The notes: a model not told the origin generated them from the letters alone. A stretch of DNA of 64,000 bases from Micavibrio sp. UBA6139 (GCA_002423285.1 DIVF01000059.1:8109-72108); one strand, 5' to 3'. Numbered from the stretch's first letter, positions 9,576 through 17,300 are shown. A program made the numbers and translations.

Positions 9576-9584
9576 TTATTCACA
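9576..9584 (+). promoter_or_regulatory. DnaA box
   Basis: TTATTCACA, a perfect match to TTATNCACA. It lies in the loop of a CGGGGCT/AGCCCCG inverted repeat (9561-9567 and 9584-9590). Confidence 0.75.
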
Positions 9585-9611
9585 GCCCCGGGTCATTCGG
9601 TAGAGCGGACG

Positions 9612-9626
9612 TTAATCGTATTTTAA
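9612..9626. promoter_or_regulatory. CtrA-type box (TTAA-N7-TTAA)
   Basis: TTAA at 9612-9615, seven bases TCGTATT, then TTAA at 9623-9626. This is the full consensus for the alphaproteobacterial cell-cycle regulator CtrA. It sits between a DnaA box and the AT-rich core, as CtrA sites do in the Caulobacter origin. No ctrA gene is in the window. Confidence 0.6.
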
Positions 9627-9814
9627 GGAGCATGCAATGGGATCAAAATAAGAACAAGAAAAAAAGAATCATTTTCTGCTATTGATTTTAAAAAGTATCG
9701 ATGGCTATTGATCTTTTTGCATGTCGCACTTCAGAAAAAAATATTTTCAATTGATGCAAAAAAATGCTTGCAGAAAAAATCTTGGGGTTCTCAAAGGGCT
9801 TCTGCAGAATCGAC

Positions 9815-9823
9815 TTATGCACA
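9815..9823 (+). promoter_or_regulatory. DnaA box
   Basis: TTATGCACA, a perfect TTATNCACA match, directly followed by AATCCACAG, a weaker box-like sequence. A GANTC site starts at 9807, adjacent to it. Confidence 0.7.
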
Positions 9824-9851
9824 AATCCACAGCCCACCCCTTGCGCAGAAA

Positions 9852-9878
9852 AAAAGCGCATCCAACTGATGCGCTTTT
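9852..9878 (-). terminator. Intrinsic terminator after rpsT
   Basis: AAAAGCGCATC (9852-9862), loop CAACT, GATGCGCTTTT (9868-9878). Read on the minus strand the stem is followed by a run of seven T. It isolates the origin region from rpsT transcription. Confidence 0.85.
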
Positions 9879-9906
9879 GTTTTCGTCTTCAATTCCAGTT
9901 TTGGAA

Positions 9907-10176
9907 TTAGGCTTTCAGCAGCGCCTTAACGCGTGCGTTCAGACGCGAGAATTTACGCGCTGCGGTGTTTTTGTCGATGACGCCTTTTGCAGCACCACGA
10001 GCCAGTTTCGGCTGAACAACTTTCAATGCCAACGCAGCAGCAGCCGAATCGCCAGCTTGCAACGCCAGTTCCACTTTTTTCACAAAAGTGCGCATTTCGT
10101 TACGGCGTGCGCCGTTAATGACTGCGCGGGCTTCGTTGCGGCGGACGCGTTTTTTTGCCGAATCGTTTGTGGGCAT
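9907..10176 (-). CDS. rpsT: 30S ribosomal protein S20
   Basis: Small, strongly basic ribosomal protein that binds 16S rRNA early in 30S assembly. The 89 residues and the motifs NDSAKKRVRRNE, RNEMRTFVKKVE and GVIDKNTAARKFSRLNARVKAL are typical of S20. The gene has its own strong promoter (10293-10321), a leader of about 110 bases and a terminator (9852-9878). rpsT next to dnaA is a common alphaproteobacterial arrangement. Confidence 0.97.
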   Translation of the reverse strand: MPTNDSAKKRVRRNEARAVINGARRNEMRTFVKKVELALQAGDSAAAALALKVVQPKLARGAAKGVIDKNTAARKFSRLNARVKALLKA

Positions 10177-10292
10177 GGACTGCTCTCTTTATCTCTTACC
10201 AAAAGGGTTGTTCAAAAATCTGTTCCCGTCGCCCTTCACATGGGGCCGGTCCAGCCGCTCAGGCGACAGGGTTTATCCGTGGGACGGGTGAG

Positions 10293-10321
10293 TAATAACG
10301 GCGTTTTGGCCTTTGTGTCAA
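10293..10321 (-). promoter_or_regulatory. Sigma-70 type promoter for rpsT
   Basis: On the minus strand TTGACA (10321-10316), a 17-base spacer, then TTATTA (10298-10293). It is the best promoter match in the first 12 kb and lies about 110 bases upstream of the rpsT start. Confidence 0.75.
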
Positions 10322-10346
10322 GTGAATCCGGTATAATTTTGGGTGA

Positions 10347-10739
10347 TTATGGATTCGGCGACAGGTTGAAATGAACGATATTCAAACCGGCCCGCAACTC
10401 CAGCAACAGCACCAGTTTTTCGCCCTGACGGGTGAAACTGGCCGCACCCGGCCCGCCGTGCTGGCGCACCCACCCTAAACGGGGCAAAATATCGAGATAA
10501 AAGTTAACAATTTCAGCGGCTTGTAGTTTTTCAGCCACGGCGGAGGACTGAACGATTCGCCCTTCCGGCTTATCAAACACGACCGTTTCATCGGACAGCT
10601 CATACAATCCCGGCATAACCGGGATATCATTTAACTCACTGAAAAACCTTGTTTCTGCGGCCAAAGCAGCACCGATTCCCGCCCCTGAAAGGACAGCGGC
10701 GATCAACAGGGTTCGGAATAACCATTTGAAATAATTCAT
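10347..10739 (-). CDS. Secreted protein of unknown function downstream of mutM
   Basis: A 130-residue protein with a clear Sec signal peptide (basic MNYFKWLFR, hydrophobic stretch, cleavage near AALAA). The mature part of about 105 residues contains LNDIPVMPGLYEL and NFYLDILPRLGW. I do not recognise a named family. The ATG at 10739 overlaps the mutM stop in an ATGA arrangement, so translation is coupled to mutM. Confidence 0.75.
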   Translation of the reverse strand: MNYFKWLFRTLLIAAVLSGAGIGAALAAETRFFSELNDIPVMPGLYELSDETVVFDKPEGRIVQSSAVAEKLQAAEIVNFYLDILPRLGWVRQHGGPGAASFTRQGEKLVLLLELRAGLNIVHFNLSPNP

Positions 10740-11575
10740 TTTTGCTTTTCCGCGCAATAAAAACTGGACCGCCCGCCCTGTACAATCCGGCGAATGCCTC
10801 CGGTCTTCACTATATCACAGCTGCAGCCCGGGCAAGCCTCGCCCACTTTGTCATACACGGTAAAATGATGCTGGAAATACCCCAGCTCCCCGCTGGCTTG
10901 GCGGTGATCCTTCAACGTCGAGCCGCCCTTCTCAATCGCCTTTTTCAAAACCTTGCGAATGGCCTGAACCAATTTTTCGGCCCGGTCGCCGGAAATGGAT
11001 CCTGCTTCGCGTTCGGGGCTGATCCCGGCCAGGAACAAAGATTCGCTGGCATAGATATTCCCAACCCCGACCACGACCCGCGGGTCCATCAAGGCCGTTT
11101 TAATGGCGACCTTCTTCCCACGCAGCCGCTCGACCAGATAGGGGCCGCTGAAATCATTGGAAAGCGGCTCCGGCCCCAGTGCTACAAAAACCGGATGATC
11201 ATCCATGGTCGCAGCATCAACCAGCAGGACAATGCCAAAACGCCGCGCATCATTCAAAACGATGACGCGTTTGTTTTTGAGGTGAAGCATAAAATGATCG
11301 TGGGTTTTGGGTGTATAGCCCTCACCTTCGATCTGCACGCGCCCGCTCATCCCCAGATGCATGACGAGAATTTTTCCGGTATCCAGCGTGATGAGAATAT
11401 ATTTCGCGCGGCGCGAAACATGCTGGATGGTGGCCCCCTCCAGCGCCGATTTCAGGCGCGGTGGAAAGGGTTTGCGCAAATCCTTGCGGCGGATTTCTGC
11501 GCGCAGAATTTTCTGCCCCCGCATCACAGGATCAAGACCACGGCAAACCGTTTCGACTTCGGGTAATTCAGGCAT
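10736..11575 (-). CDS. mutM: Formamidopyrimidine-DNA glycosylase, zinc finger lacking fourth cysteine
   Basis: Base-excision repair enzyme (Fpg) that removes 8-oxoguanine and ring-opened purines. It has the catalytic N-terminus PELPEVETV with Pro2/Glu3, the helix-two-turn-helix region, and VGVGNIYASESLF. The C-terminal beta-hairpin zinc finger has CPGC and, after GGRSSFY, one Cys. The usual fourth ligand (C-x2-C-Q) is replaced, because the tail reads CAEKQK. The 279-residue length is otherwise normal. Read from the bases, the tail is TGC GCG GAA AAG CAA, so the loss is not a translation slip. The upstream gene on this strand is the membrane protein at 11588-12247. Confidence 0.95.
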   Translation of the reverse strand: MPELPEVETVCRGLDPVMRGQKILRAEIRRKDLRKPFPPRLKSALEGATIQHVSRRAKYILITLDTGKILVMHLGMSGRVQIEGEGYTPKTHDHFMLHLKNKRVIVLNDARRFGIVLLVDAATMDDHPVFVALGPEPLSNDFSGPYLVERLRGKKVAIKTALMDPRVVVGVGNIYASESLFLAGISPEREAGSISGDRAEKLVQAIRKVLKKAIEKGGSTLKDHRQASGELGYFQHHFTVYDKVGEACPGCSCDIVKTGGIRRIVQGGRSSFYCAEKQK

Positions 11576-11587
11576 GGGGAACGGTTT

Positions 11588-12247
11588 CTATTCTGCTTTA
11601 CGCGTCCAAAGGATCCCCGCTTCACCGCTATACTGGATCAACGGATAGGTCGGGTTACGGCTTGGGAATTGCGGGTCAACCGGGCCAGAAAACCATGATT
11701 GTTGTTGATCATCCACGCGCAGCTCCACCGTGAAGGGCCGATTGGTCAACGGCAAATAACGATTGGCGGCATCTTCATCTTGCGGATTGCCGAGCGTCTT
11801 ATCCGGGGTCAGGGTCAGATAGGCGCCATCAACCGTATAGTGTCCACGTGCAAAGTAACGGGGCTTTCCTTCGACACTGCGCATGACGATAATCTGGTAG
11901 GTACCGTTTTGAATATGGAACAGGCTGTAATAATCCAGAAATTTTGATTCCCACACGCCTTCGATCTTATCGGCGGAGACACGCTTGGCACGCCCCTCCT
12001 TCACCACGCCTTGACGCTCAATGGGTTTTTGATGGGAAAGCGGTGCCGCGACAACGGCGGGGGTCTCGTCTTCCTGCACTGCGACCACGGGCTCTGCAGC
12101 CGGACGGTAACGCTGCAATGCCAAAGCCCCGACAGCCAAAACGGCCAACACACCGCAGCCCAAAACAACATAACCGATCAGGCGGTCCTGTTTCGGTGAT
12201 GATGGCTTTTTAGGCATCTTTTTCGGGGCAGCACGTTTTTCAGACAT
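11588..12247 (-). CDS. Single-pass membrane protein of unknown function
   Basis: A 219-residue protein with a short Lys/Pro-rich cytoplasmic N-terminus, one membrane helix (IGYVVLGCGVLAVLAVGAL) and a C-terminal extracytoplasmic domain rich in aromatic residues (GVWESKFLDYYSLFHIQNGTYQI). I recognise no family. The ATG at 12247 (MSEKRAAPKK) is chosen over an ATG two codons upstream. Further upstream the frame runs into the groEL 3' end, which is coincidental. It follows the groEL terminator. Confidence 0.75.
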   Translation of the reverse strand: MSEKRAAPKKMPKKPSSPKQDRLIGYVVLGCGVLAVLAVGALALQRYRPAAEPVVAVQEDETPAVVAAPLSHQKPIERQGVVKEGRAKRVSADKIEGVWESKFLDYYSLFHIQNGTYQIIVMRSVEGKPRYFARGHYTVDGAYLTLTPDKTLGNPQDEDAANRYLPLTNRPFTVELRVDDQQQSWFSGPVDPQFPSRNPTYPLIQYSGEAGILWTRKAE

Positions 12248-12267
12248 AACCATATTATGCGTAAAAG

Positions 12268-12292
12268 AAAGGGCCGGATCAACCGGCCCTTT
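12268..12292 (-). terminator. Intrinsic terminator after groEL
   Basis: AAAGGGCCGG, loop ATCAA, CCGGCCCTTT, followed on the minus strand by CTTTTAC. It ends the groES-groEL transcript. Confidence 0.85.
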
Positions 12293-12320
12293 CAAATTCT
12301 GTAATGGATGGGGGGAAGGC

Positions 12321-13973
12321 TTAGAAGCCCATGCCGCCCATATCACCCATGCCGCCCATACCGCCAGCACCGCCCATAGCAGGTTTGCTGTCGTCTGGAG
12401 CATCCGTCACCATCGCTTCGGTCACGATCATCAGGCCTGCAACAGACGCCGCATCCTGCAACGCCGTACGAACGACTTTCACAGGGTCAACAATGCCGGT
12501 TTTAACCATATCGACATATTCGTTGCTCTGGGCGTTGTAGCCATGGTTGGTGTCGCCTTTTTCGAGCAGGTGACCAACGATAACCGAACCTTCCATACCA
12601 GCGTTTTCAACAATCTGGCGGATTGGCGATTGGATAGCGCGGCGGATAATGTCCACACCAACTTCCTGATCGCGGTTATCGACTTTCAAGCCTTCTAAAG
12701 CCTTGGTCGCATACAGCAGGGCAACGCCGCCGCCAGCGATAATGCCTTCTTGAACAGCAGCGCGTGTCGCGTGCATCGCATCATCAACGCGGTCTTTGCG
12801 TTCTTTCACTTCAACTTCCGATGCACCACCAACGCGGATCACAGCAACACCACCAGCGAGTTTCGCCAGACGTTCTTGCAGTTTTTCTTTGTCGTAGTCA
12901 GAGGATGTTTCAGCAATTTGCGAACGGATCTGTGCGCAACGGGATTCGATCTCAACTTTTTCGCCAGCACCATCAATGATGGTGGTGTCGTCTTTGGTGA
13001 TACGAATGCGTTTTGCCTGACCCAGCATTTCCAGCGTTACTGTTTCCAGTTTAATGCCGATATCTTCGGAAATAACCTGACCTTTTGTGACGATGGCCAT
13101 GTCTTCCAGCATTGCCTTGCGGCGATCACCGAAACCAGGGGCCTTCACAGCAGCCACTTTCAAACCGCCACGCAGCTTGTTAACGACCAGCGTTGCCAAA
13201 GCTTCGCCTTCAACGTCTTCAGCAACGATCAGCAATGGACGACCGGATTGAACAACGGCTTCCAGAACCGGCAGCATCGATTGCAGGTTGGATACTTTTT
13301 TCTCAACCAGCAGGATGTACGGGTTTTCCAGTTCGGCAACCATTTTGTCCGCATTGGTGATGAAGTACGGGGACAAATAACCACGGTCAAACTGCATACC
13401 TTCAACGATATCCAGTTCTGTTTCCAGGGATTTGGCTTCTTCAACTGTGATAACGCCTTCTTGACCGACTTTGTCCATTGCCTTGGCAATGTATTCGGAA
13501 ATTTCAACGTCACCGTTAGAGGAAATCAAACCAACTTGCTGAATTTCAGAATTGGTTTTAACAGCCTTTGCACGGGATACCAGATCAGCAACAACGATGG
13601 TCACTGCCTTGTCGATACCGCGACGCAGATCCATCGGGTTCATACCGGCGGCAACGGCCTTAACGCCTTCGCGAACGATGGCTTGGGCCAGAACGGTTGC
13701 GGTTGTTGTGCCATCACCAGCGATGTCGTTTTGTTTGCTGGCAACTTCACGAACCAATTGCGCACCCATGTTTTCGTGCTTGTCCTTCAGCTCGATGGAT
13801 TTTGCAACGGTCACGCCGTCCTTGGTCACTTGTGGTGCGCCAAAGGATTTATCAATCACAACCAAACGGCCTTTTGGACCCAGTGTGACTTTCACAGCAT
13901 CAGCGAGGATATTCACGCCGCGCAGCATTTTGTCGCGGGCTTCGCCACGGAATTTTACATCTTTTGCAGACAT
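12321..13973 (-). CDS. groEL: 60 kDa chaperonin GroEL
   Basis: ATP-dependent folding chamber that works with GroES. The 550-residue sequence is canonical from the N-terminus (AKDVKFRGEARDKML, GPKGRLVVIDK, the nucleotide-binding GDGTTTATVLAQ) to the GGM-rich tail ending GGMGF. It is the second gene of the groES-groEL operon, 42 bases after groES, under the CIRCE/sigma-70 promoter upstream of groES. Confidence 0.99.
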   Translation of the reverse strand: MSAKDVKFRGEARDKMLRGVNILADAVKVTLGPKGRLVVIDKSFGAPQVTKDGVTVAKSIELKDKHENMGAQLVREVASKQNDIAGDGTTTATVLAQAIVREGVKAVAAGMNPMDLRRGIDKAVTIVVADLVSRAKAVKTNSEIQQVGLISSNGDVEISEYIAKAMDKVGQEGVITVEEAKSLETELDIVEGMQFDRGYLSPYFITNADKMVAELENPYILLVEKKVSNLQSMLPVLEAVVQSGRPLLIVAEDVEGEALATLVVNKLRGGLKVAAVKAPGFGDRRKAMLEDMAIVTKGQVISEDIGIKLETVTLEMLGQAKRIRITKDDTTIIDGAGEKVEIESRCAQIRSQIAETSSDYDKEKLQERLAKLAGGVAVIRVGGASEVEVKERKDRVDDAMHATRAAVQEGIIAGGGVALLYATKALEGLKVDNRDQEVGVDIIRRAIQSPIRQIVENAGMEGSVIVGHLLEKGDTNHGYNAQSNEYVDMVKTGIVDPVKVVRTALQDAASVAGLMIVTEAMVTDAPDDSKPAMGGAGGMGGMGDMGGMGF

Positions 13974-14015
13974 TTGATTTCTCTCTTTTTATAAAAATTG
14001 TTGTTCGTAGAAGGA

Positions 14016-14306
14016 TTAGGCAGCCAGAACGCCCATGATGTCGCTTTCTTTCACGACCAGGAATTCTTCGCCGTCCATGTTGACTTCAGTACCGGACCAT
14101 TTGGAGAACAGAACGCGGTCGCCTGCCTTCACATCCAAAGGAACGATTTTGCCGGTTTCATCACGAACACCGGAACCAACAGCGATTACTTCGCCTTCCA
14201 TTGGTTTTTCCTTGGCGGTATCAGGGATAATGATACCCCCTTTGGTTTTTTCTTCTTGTTCAACGCGACGCAGCATCACGCGATCATGCAAAGGACGGAA
14301 TTTCAT
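14016..14306 (-). CDS. groES: 10 kDa co-chaperonin GroES
   Basis: Heptameric lid of the GroEL chamber. The 96 residues include the signature FRPLHDRVMLRRVE, the mobile loop region EEKTKGGIIIPDTAKEKP and GTEVNMDGEEFLVV. It is the first gene of the operon; a promoter and a CIRCE operator lie 60 to 120 bases upstream. Confidence 0.99.
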   Translation of the reverse strand: MKFRPLHDRVMLRRVEQEEKTKGGIIIPDTAKEKPMEGEVIAVGSGVRDETGKIVPLDVKAGDRVLFSKWSGTEVNMDGEEFLVVKESDIMGVLAA

Positions 14307-14366
14307 AGTCGAATCTCCAATAACGAGTTGTTTTTGTTAATATTTCATCCGAATAGCAGGGTGTTG

Positions 14367-14393
14367 TTAGCACTCCCGCCCGGTGAGTGCCAA
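14367..14393. promoter_or_regulatory. CIRCE element (HrcA operator)
   Basis: TTAGCACTC, nine bases, GAGTGCCAA. This matches the consensus TTAGCACTC-N9-GAGTGCTAA with one mismatch in the right arm. It lies between the groES start and the -10 hexamer, covering the expected transcription start, so the heat-shock operon is probably repressed by HrcA. hrcA is not in the window. Confidence 0.93.
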
Positions 14394-14394
14394 A

Positions 14395-14423
14395 CATATA
14401 GAACCTCTGCGCCCAAAATTCAA
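14395..14423 (-). promoter_or_regulatory. groES-groEL promoter
   Basis: On the minus strand TTGAAT (14423-14418), 17-base spacer, TATATG (14400-14395). The start point would fall inside the CIRCE dyad. The -35 region preceded by C (CTTGAAT) also resembles a sigma-32 element, so dual control is possible. Confidence 0.75.
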
Positions 14424-14560
14424 GCTTTCCGTGGCTTTGCATACACAGGCGGATGGATCAGGGGCCCTTTGGGCCGTTAATCTTTTGTAAATACCCCTGT
14501 GTGACACTGATAAAACGGGAAAGAATTCCTGCATATCAATGACACGGGAGCGTGTGCGGC

Positions 14561-14833
14561 ATGAGTGATGTGAATTTAAGACGTCAATTCGTCGATAATT
14601 ACCGCCTGACCACGGCGGAGATCGTCTATCATTTGCCCGACTACCCGGAATTGCTGCAATCCTATATCTGGCAAGAATACGACATCGCGCCAAGATTCCC
14701 CGAACTGAACAAATTCCTCGATTTCTGGTCGCATAATCTGGATGGAAAATTACATTCCATCTATGTCGCGTCCCAAAAGCTGATCCTGCCGCGCGAAACA
14801 AAAATCTACGCGCAGGAATTCACGCTGCAATAA
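14561..14833 (+). CDS. Usg family protein
   Basis: A 90-residue protein matching the Usg-like family, small proteins of unknown function common in alphaproteobacteria and first noted near trp genes. Diagnostic segments are YRLTTAEIVYHLPDYP, LLQSYIWQEYDIAPRFP and FLDFWSHNLDGKLHSIYVA. The ATG at 14561 is preceded by GGGAG about ten bases upstream; an in-frame GTG at 14552 is less likely. It is divergent from groES and convergent with the rhodanese gene, with only seven bases between stops. Confidence 0.88.
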   Translation: MSDVNLRRQFVDNYRLTTAEIVYHLPDYPELLQSYIWQEYDIAPRFPELNKFLDFWSHNLDGKLHSIYVASQKLILPRETKIYAQEFTLQ

Positions 14834-14840
14834 CTCGACC

Positions 14841-15377
14841 CTAATCAGACTTATTCCACGGGGCGCGCGTCAGCAGCAATGCCAGTCCGCAACGATTGGT
14901 GATGCCTGCAAAAACCAAGCCGCACCCAACCGCAATACTGAGCCCCAAAAACGCAATATCAACCCAAATACTCAGCAACGCGCCAGTGACCACCAAAAGG
15001 CCTGCCGCAATACGCACCTGACGCTCTAAGGATAATCTGTCGCGCGCCCCGTCGCGGCCCTTATGAACGGCCACACCACAACGCTCACACGCATCTAGCC
15101 CGCCATCAACCACGGTCACATTTGAAAACCCTGCCCCATCCAGCCGCTCCGCCGCTTTTTGCGCCCGCATCCCGGCCTTGCATAAAATTACAACCGGGGT
15201 TGTCTTTCCGCCCGGCAGCTGCGCCGCCAACCCATCCGGGTCCAACTGATCCAGCGGTATATGAAGATGGTCGGACTGCACACGGCATTCATCATGCTCC
15301 ATGGCGGTACGCACATCCAGCAACACGGCTCCTGATGGCCATGGGCCCTTTATTGTTTCTGCTGTCGTTTTTTGCAT
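14841..15377 (-). CDS. Rhodanese-domain membrane protein (YgaP-like, C-terminal DUF2892)
   Basis: A 178-residue sulfurtransferase. Residues about 1-105 form a rhodanese domain with active-site loop CKAGMR (Cys66). The C-terminal part has two hydrophobic helices in the DUF2892 pattern (LERQVRIAAGLLV, then GITNRCGLALLLTRAPWN), as in E. coli YgaP. It probably transfers sulfane sulfur at the inner membrane. It lies downstream of an AhpD-like gene and near a divergent two-cysteine ArsR regulator, a context typical of persulfide/sulfide-responsive operons. Confidence 0.9.
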   Translation of the reverse strand: MQKTTAETIKGPWPSGAVLLDVRTAMEHDECRVQSDHLHIPLDQLDPDGLAAQLPGGKTTPVVILCKAGMRAQKAAERLDGAGFSNVTVVDGGLDACERCGVAVHKGRDGARDRLSLERQVRIAAGLLVVTGALLSIWVDIAFLGLSIAVGCGLVFAGITNRCGLALLLTRAPWNKSD

Positions 15378-15388
15378 GATAGCCTCCT

Positions 15389-15739
15389 TTAAACTGTTTT
15401 TGCCTTAAACTCATCATAAGCCCGCAAGGCATCCGCCGCATACATCAGCGATGGTCCACCGCCCATATAAACGCTCATCCCCAGAGTTTCGGCAATTTCT
15501 TCACGCGTTGCTTGCAAGCGGACCAGCGCCTTGGCGTGAAAACCAATGCAGCCATCACAGCGTGTGGAAACACCAATCGCCAAGGCAATCAATTCTTTTG
15601 TCTTTTCATCGAGAACACCGCTTTTACTAGCGGCCTTTGACAAGGCATAAAACCCTTCCATCGTTTCAGGAATAACCTTGCGCAGCTCACCCGTATAGGC
15701 CGTGATATCTTGTGTAATCTGCTGATAATTTTTTGTCAT
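15389..15739 (-). CDS. Carboxymuconolactone decarboxylase / AhpD-like protein
   Basis: A 116-residue CMD-family protein with the redox motif CDGCIGFH (Cys61, Cys64, His68), as in AhpD-type peroxidase partners. It probably has peroxidase- or disulfide-reductase-like activity; the substrate is unknown. It starts 75 bases from a divergent ArsR-family gene, and the rhodanese gene follows 11 bases after its stop, so the two form an operon. Confidence 0.88.
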   Translation of the reverse strand: MTKNYQQITQDITAYTGELRKVIPETMEGFYALSKAASKSGVLDEKTKELIALAIGVSTRCDGCIGFHAKALVRLQATREEIAETLGMSVYMGGGPSLMYAADALRAYDEFKAKTV

Positions 15740-15770
15740 GATTTGATCTCCTTCTGTGTACTATGTTATG

Positions 15771-15802
15771 ATATAATAAATTAAATTATTTTAATATAAA
15801 AA
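15771..15802. promoter_or_regulatory. AT-only operator/promoter between divergent genes
   Basis: Thirty-two consecutive A/T bases in an otherwise GC-rich region, with imperfect dyad symmetry (ATATAATAAATTA against ATTATTTTAATAT). BigR-type regulators bind AT-rich dyads of this kind. The position between the AhpD-like operon and the ArsR gene fits an autoregulated divergent operator. Confidence 0.55.
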
Positions 15803-15813
15803 CAAGTGCTGTC

Positions 15814-16149
15814 ATGAAAAAGAAAATAGCGACCCCAGAAAGCCGCCGCGCCCAAGGCATGGCTCAGGCCCTCGACATGATGAAAATCATGTCCCACCCC
15901 CTGCGCCTGTCCATTTTATGCGCCCTGATCGAGCACCGCGAAATGTCTGCCGGGGAGATCGTGGAAAGGATTCGGGCGGAAACACCTGCCAAGGCCAGCC
16001 AATCGCAGATTTCACAATATTTGGGGCAATTGCGGGAACAAGGCCTGATTACAGGGCGAAAAGAGGGGCAATTTATCTATTACCGGATTGGCGATCCGCG
16101 CGTTAAGAAGCTGATTGCCCTGCTTCACGATTTGTACTGCCCGGCTTAA
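15814..16149 (+). CDS. ArsR-family regulator, BigR/SqrR-like
   Basis: A 111-residue winged-helix repressor. KIMSHPLRLSILCALIE and SQISQYLGQLREQGLI give the HTH, followed by a wing (GRKEGQFIYYRI). It has one Cys in the first helix region (Cys36) and one at the C-terminus (Cys109, in LHDLYCPA). These are the positions of the dithiol pair that senses persulfides in BigR, SqrR and YgaV. About seven extra residues sit between them (ETPAKAS). With the neighbouring rhodanese and AhpD-like genes, a reactive-sulfur switch is likely. Its stop overlaps the convergent ferredoxin stop. Confidence 0.88.
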   Translation: MKKKIATPESRRAQGMAQALDMMKIMSHPLRLSILCALIEHREMSAGEIVERIRAETPAKASQSQISQYLGQLREQGLITGRKEGQFIYYRIGDPRVKKLIALLHDLYCPA

Positions 16150-16469
16150 ACGCCGTTTGGCGCCACGGTCAGGCGCAACCCGTCCAGATCAGCGCGCATG
16201 ACCAGCTGACACGACAGGCGGGAATTATCCTGCAATGCCAGCGCAGAATCGAGCATGGCTTCTTCATCATCGCTCATTTGCGGAATGCGGGACAACCATG
16301 CGGGATCGACATAAACGTGACAGGTGGCGCAACAACACGCCCCGCCGCATTCGGCCTTTACGGGGTAACCGTAATCGCGCAACGCTTCCATGACCTGCCA
16401 GCCAACCGGAATTTCCAGCTGCTCTTCAGTGCCATCGGCGTTGATAACGGTGATGTGATACGTTTCCAT
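16146..16469 (-). CDS. 2Fe-2S ferredoxin, adrenodoxin type
   Basis: A 107-residue electron carrier. Cluster ligands fit C-x5-C-x2-C followed by a distant C (Cys41, Cys47, Cys50, Cys87), within AECGGACCCATCHVYV and RLSCQ. HVYVDP and the acidic MSDDEEAML helix are typical of vertebrate-type ferredoxins used with P450s or in Fe-S biogenesis. It lies 12 bases downstream of a membrane-protein gene on the same strand, so the two may form an operon. Confidence 0.93.
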   Translation of the reverse strand: METYHITVINADGTEEQLEIPVGWQVMEALRDYGYPVKAECGGACCCATCHVYVDPAWLSRIPQMSDDEEAMLDSALALQDNSRLSCQLVMRADLDGLRLTVAPNGV

Positions 16470-16481
16470 GATGTCGGTGAT

Positions 16482-17300
16482 TTAGCGCGATGGGCGTGGT
16501 TTTTCAATCATATTCCGCAGCGCTGCCGCAATCGCAGCCGTGCAGACCATGGCCATCAATGTGCTGACCACCGTTTGCACCAAGGTCCAGGCAGCCCCCA
16601 GCGAAACCGGCGCACCGCCTTCTGTCGGTGTACCGCTCAACAACGCAGACCCGACCATCCCCAGCACCAACAAGAACGGCACAGTGGAGACCAGCCAGAT
16701 TCCCATCATCTGCAACGACATCAACATGCCCTGTTTGGTGCGGATGATAATATCACCGGTGATCCCGGCGGCGGCCGGGATGTATAAGAACATAAAACGG
16801 AATCCCCAAGCCGTAATCACCAAGAAGCTGACTGCCGCCAAAAAGGCGAGGAAGCTCGGCTCAGCAGGGGCCGTTTGTTGCGACATCGCCGCCAGGTCAG
16901 CCTGTGCCATGACCTGAAACGCCGCCAGCAAGGCAATAACCCCGGCCAGCAGGAATTTAATCACCACATAGAACATCGTGCCCAGCATCACGCCATAGGC
17001 ACGATCGAGCAAAACAGCTTCATCCTGCTTGCGATCGCCGCTGCTGCGGAAGGGCCAGCGTTGATCAAAGAAGATCAGCCGTGTGACATGGGCCAGCATC
17101 CACCCTTCGGTAAAGAAGGACGGCAACATAACCAGACCCATGCGCAAATAATTCTGTTCCCATCCCAAACCGGACAGGATCAGCAGGCAAATCGCCTTGA
17201 CCAGCAACGGAACCGCCGCCAGACGCAGCAGATAGCGGCGCTCCCGCCAGACAAGGCGGTAACCGAAATCAACACTGCTGATGACATCTAACGGCTTCAC
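16482..17300 (-). CDS. Polytopic membrane protein of unknown function
   Basis: A 272-residue protein with about six membrane helices, starting MKPLDVISSVDFGYRLVW. There is a charged cytoplasmic loop (FFDQRWPFRSSGDRKQDE). No transporter or enzyme motif is visible and I do not recognise the family. It is probably cotranscribed with the ferredoxin. Confidence 0.75.
   Translation of the reverse strand: MKPLDVISSVDFGYRLVWRERRYLLRLAAVPLLVKAICLLILSGLGWEQNYLRMGLVMLPSFFTEGWMLAHVTRLIFFDQRWPFRSSGDRKQDEAVLLDRAYGVMLGTMFYVVIKFLLAGVIALLAAFQVMAQADLAAMSQQTAPAEPSFLAFLAAVSFLVITAWGFRFMFLYIPAAAGITGDIIIRTKQGMLMSLQMMGIWLVSTVPFLLVLGMVGSALLSGTPTEGGAPVSLGAAWTLVQTVVSTLMAMVCTAAIAAALRNMIEKPRPSR

Larger units (their letters stand above)
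9184..9906. other. oriC: Candidate chromosomal origin of replication (oriC) between dnaA and rpsT
   Basis: This 720-base gene-free stretch carries two perfect TTATNCACA DnaA boxes (9576-9584 and 9815-9823) and a perfect TTAA-N7-TTAA CtrA-type box (9612-9626). It has a very AT-rich core around 9630-9770 (line 9661-9720 has 16 G/C of 60). GANTC methylation sites lie at 9666 and 9807. There are two large inverted repeats (9486-9525 and 9561-9590), and GCTATTGAT occurs twice in the AT-rich core. Proximity to dnaA and the Caulobacter-like mix of DnaA and CtrA sites favour an origin. GC-skew inversion could not be computed here. Confidence 0.7.

Noticed and set aside
9473..9685. Plus-strand 70-codon frame in the origin region
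   Set aside because: It crosses a DnaA box, a CtrA box and two dyads, has a Lys-rich low-complexity end and no ribosome-binding site.
14367..14801. Minus-strand frame across the CIRCE element and usg
   Set aside because: It overlaps a clear regulatory region and is antisense to the Usg-family gene.
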